NCBI GenBank assembly: GCA_050294475.1
Contig: JBNKOE010000023.1
Span: forward strand, 226,854 to 290,853
Reading direction: 5' to 3'
Length of the DNA: 64,000 nucleotides
DNA from: Thalassobellus sp050294475
GTDB lineage: Bacteria > Bacteroidota > Bacteroidia > Flavobacteriales > Flavobacteriaceae
Below are positions 62,790 through 64,000 of the stretch, piece after piece. The notes beneath the pieces were generated by a model. That model did no database searches. It was not told where the DNA came from and was given only the letters and a program-made list of their open reading frames with translations. The first letter of the stretch is position 1. The number at the start of each line of letters is the position of its first letter. Position numbers and translations under genes: made by a program.

Positions 62790-63501
62790 GACAGATGCTA
62801 TCAAATATTATAAAATGGGTAGAAGTTTACCTCAAGGCTCCGAGGAATCTCAACATTATTTCAATTTATCAATAAGAGCCGATGATGCTTTTTCTTATTC
62901 ATATTTTGAAAAATCAGTTCCATATAATAAAAGAGGAGACTATGAAAAAGGTTTTGAATTATTAAATAAAGCTGTTGTTCTAAATCCCAGAATGCATTTA
63001 GGTTACCGTGGGTGGCTCAGACTGGTGAAGCTTAAAGATTACTCGGGCTGCATTAGGGATTTAAATGAATTTATAAAAATAAAATCAAAGCATACTTATA
63101 TTGCTTGGGGGGAAAACATTAATTATTTGCTTGGTATATGTTGGCTAGAACTTGGAAAGTCAGAAACGGCATTATTTCATTTCAACAAAGCTATAGATGA
63201 GAGTATTGAGGTCAATTTGAAACATTATCTTTTTAAATCAATAGCACTTATGAGTAGTGATAAATATGGTAAAGCAATTGAGAATTTAGAATTTTGTGTC
63301 AATAATGATTCAAATTTTACTGAAGCTTATTACTATCTTGGAATTAACTATGAAAAAATTAATAACCGAGAAAAATCTAAATATTATTTTTCTAAAGCTT
63401 ATTCGTTATTAGATAATGGATTTAAAATTAAAAACCCCTATAATGAATCTTTTAGAGAAATATACATATCTGATATAGAAATAAAGTTAAATAAACTTTA
63501 A
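62782..63501 (+). CDS. TPR protein, paralogue of the preceding gene
   Basis: The 239-residue protein has the same TPR units as its neighbour (YFEKSVPYNKRGDYEKGFEL, NKAVVLNPRMHLGYRGWLRL, WGENINYLLGICW, AYYYLGINYEKINNREKS) but no membrane segment. The first residues (SRTDAIKYYKMGRSLPQGSE) replace the helix. It starts inside the 3' end of the previous gene, implying translational coupling. No family function is known. Confidence 0.72.
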   Translation: MSRTDAIKYYKMGRSLPQGSEESQHYFNLSIRADDAFSYSYFEKSVPYNKRGDYEKGFELLNKAVVLNPRMHLGYRGWLRLVKLKDYSGCIRDLNEFIKIKSKHTYIAWGENINYLLGICWLELGKSETALFHFNKAIDESIEVNLKHYLFKSIALMSSDKYGKAIENLEFCVNNDSNFTEAYYYLGINYEKINNREKSKYYFSKAYSLLDNGFKIKNPYNESFREIYISDIEIKLNKL

Positions 63502-63732
63502 AAGTTAACGGCATCATTATTTTCCATAAGTAACATTATGTAATTTTAGGCTAACATTAGAAAACACAATAATTCCCTATTCAGAAAAACATAAAATATT
63601 TGTCTATTAAGCAATTTTTAGTTGATCAAAATTGTACCCGAATTGCACACTTTTTATATGTTTTTAATGGATCAAGACTAAAAGTTGTGTGAGAACATAT
63701 AAAATATAATCTTTGCGTTAAAAGAATAACCC
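63502..63732. other. Probable left flank of the ISAon1-type element
   Basis: This stretch holds no gene. TTTTATATGTT (near 63652) is inverted at AACATATAAAA (near 63694), and a TATAATCTTTG promoter-like word (63707-63717) precedes the transposase start. The end of the insertion sequence is probably in here, but its terminal repeat cannot be fixed without the other end. Confidence 0.4.
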
Positions 63733-64000
63733 TTGGAACTATCCCTAGATTTACTAAAGCTTATTTTACCAGAATTACTGGTTACTCATTTCGATATTAC
63801 CAATTACAAAACAGAAGAAAAAACACTTCACCTGTATTTTGAAGAAAAGAAAAACATTTCTGAAGAAGTCTCTAATGGTATTTTAATAGCTCATGGCTTT
63901 CATAAAGAAATAACCATTCAAGACTTTCCTTTAAGAGGTAAAAACGTTTATCTACATATCAAACGCCGTAGATGGCTTAATAAAACGACTAAAGAAATTA
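63640..64000 (+). mobile_element. Left part of an ISAon1-family insertion sequence
   Basis: The call rests on the transposase start at 63733. The boundary is placed approximately at the short inverted words upstream of it (around 63640-63700), and the right end is outside the window. Confidence 0.55.
63733..64000 (+). CDS. ISAon1-family transposase, N-terminal region (3' end outside window)
   Basis: The frame from a TTG at 63733 reads LELSLDLLKLILPELLVTHF and continues with LHLYFEEKKN, FHKEITIQDFPLRGKNVYLH and IKRRRWLNK. This is the typical start of the ISAon1-family transposase N-terminal-region protein common in Bacteroidota. The zinc-finger-like and DDE parts lie beyond the window edge. 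The start codon is non-ATG, so it is uncertain. Whether the element is intact cannot be judged. Confidence 0.85.
   Translation, partial: MELSLDLLKLILPELLVTHFDITNYKTEEKTLHLYFEEKKNISEEVSNGILIAHGFHKEITIQDFPLRGKNVYLHIKRRRWLNKTTKEI

Overview
The window reads as a chromosome segment from a marine-type Flavobacteriaceae (Bacteroidota). The DNA is AT-rich. Several promoters fit the Bacteroidota TAnnTTTG -7 element, Shine-Dalgarno sites are rare, and the segment carries a SusC/SusD pair, a hybrid two-component PUL regulator, type IX secretion (T9SS) C-terminal domains and a piece of an ISAon1-type transposase. No rRNA, intact tRNA or CRISPR array was seen.

Layout. 1-1709: end of a histidine-utilisation operon (hutU 3' end, hutI). 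1853-2968: beta-helix lipoprotein. 3504-5345: small accessory island with an XRE/Panacea antitoxin, a RelE/ParE-like toxin, a small unknown gene, and two decayed genes (a DUF2188 tail and a broken zinc-ribbon protein). 5407-8722: MarR regulator with palindromic operators and two class C beta-lactamase-like serine hydrolases. 8976-14885: housekeeping genes (M48 protease, two SPOUT methyltransferases, DUF3810, PepD, DUF805). 15077-22641: the complete tryptophan operon in the order trpL-E-G-D-C-FB-A on the minus strand. Its promoter, a 15-residue leader peptide with three consecutive Trp codons and an attenuator hairpin are all legible. The operon is peppered with repeats: four REP-like palindromes, one of which forms the in-frame junction of a TrpF-TrpB fusion; two ~207-bp direct repeats on either side of trpD; and a GIY-YIG gene between trpB and trpA. 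22795-24751: TlpA lipoprotein, remnant of a thioredoxin-family gene, two rhodaneses. 24868-28944: xylose catabolism (GntR-type regulator, xylB, xylA).

29582-61039 is dominated by a large polysaccharide-utilisation locus (PUL): hybrid sensor/AraC regulator, double-GH43 T9SS protein on the opposite strand, CBM-like T9SS protein, GH2 beta-galactosidase, SusC, SusD, two surface lipoproteins (DUF5000 and DUF4998/DUF5013 types), an Fn3 lipoprotein with a zinc-protease-like HExxH, GH30, a second double-GH43 lipoprotein, and a multidomain T9SS enzyme or binding protein with ricin, Fn3 and LamG domains. The GH2, GH30 and GH43 set suggests a galactose- and pentose-containing polymer such as an arabinogalactan, but an arabinoxylan-type substrate cannot be excluded given the nearby xylAB operon. 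61250-63501: a decayed ORF, a TonB-C-like membrane protein and two tandem paralogous TPR proteins. 63733-64000: start of an ISAon1-family transposase that runs off the window.

The most unusual material is the trp operon: leader-peptide attenuation plus a repeat-made trpF-trpB fusion and direct repeats around trpD. The PUL's second GH43 enzyme also has a domain that appears to have lost its catalytic acid.
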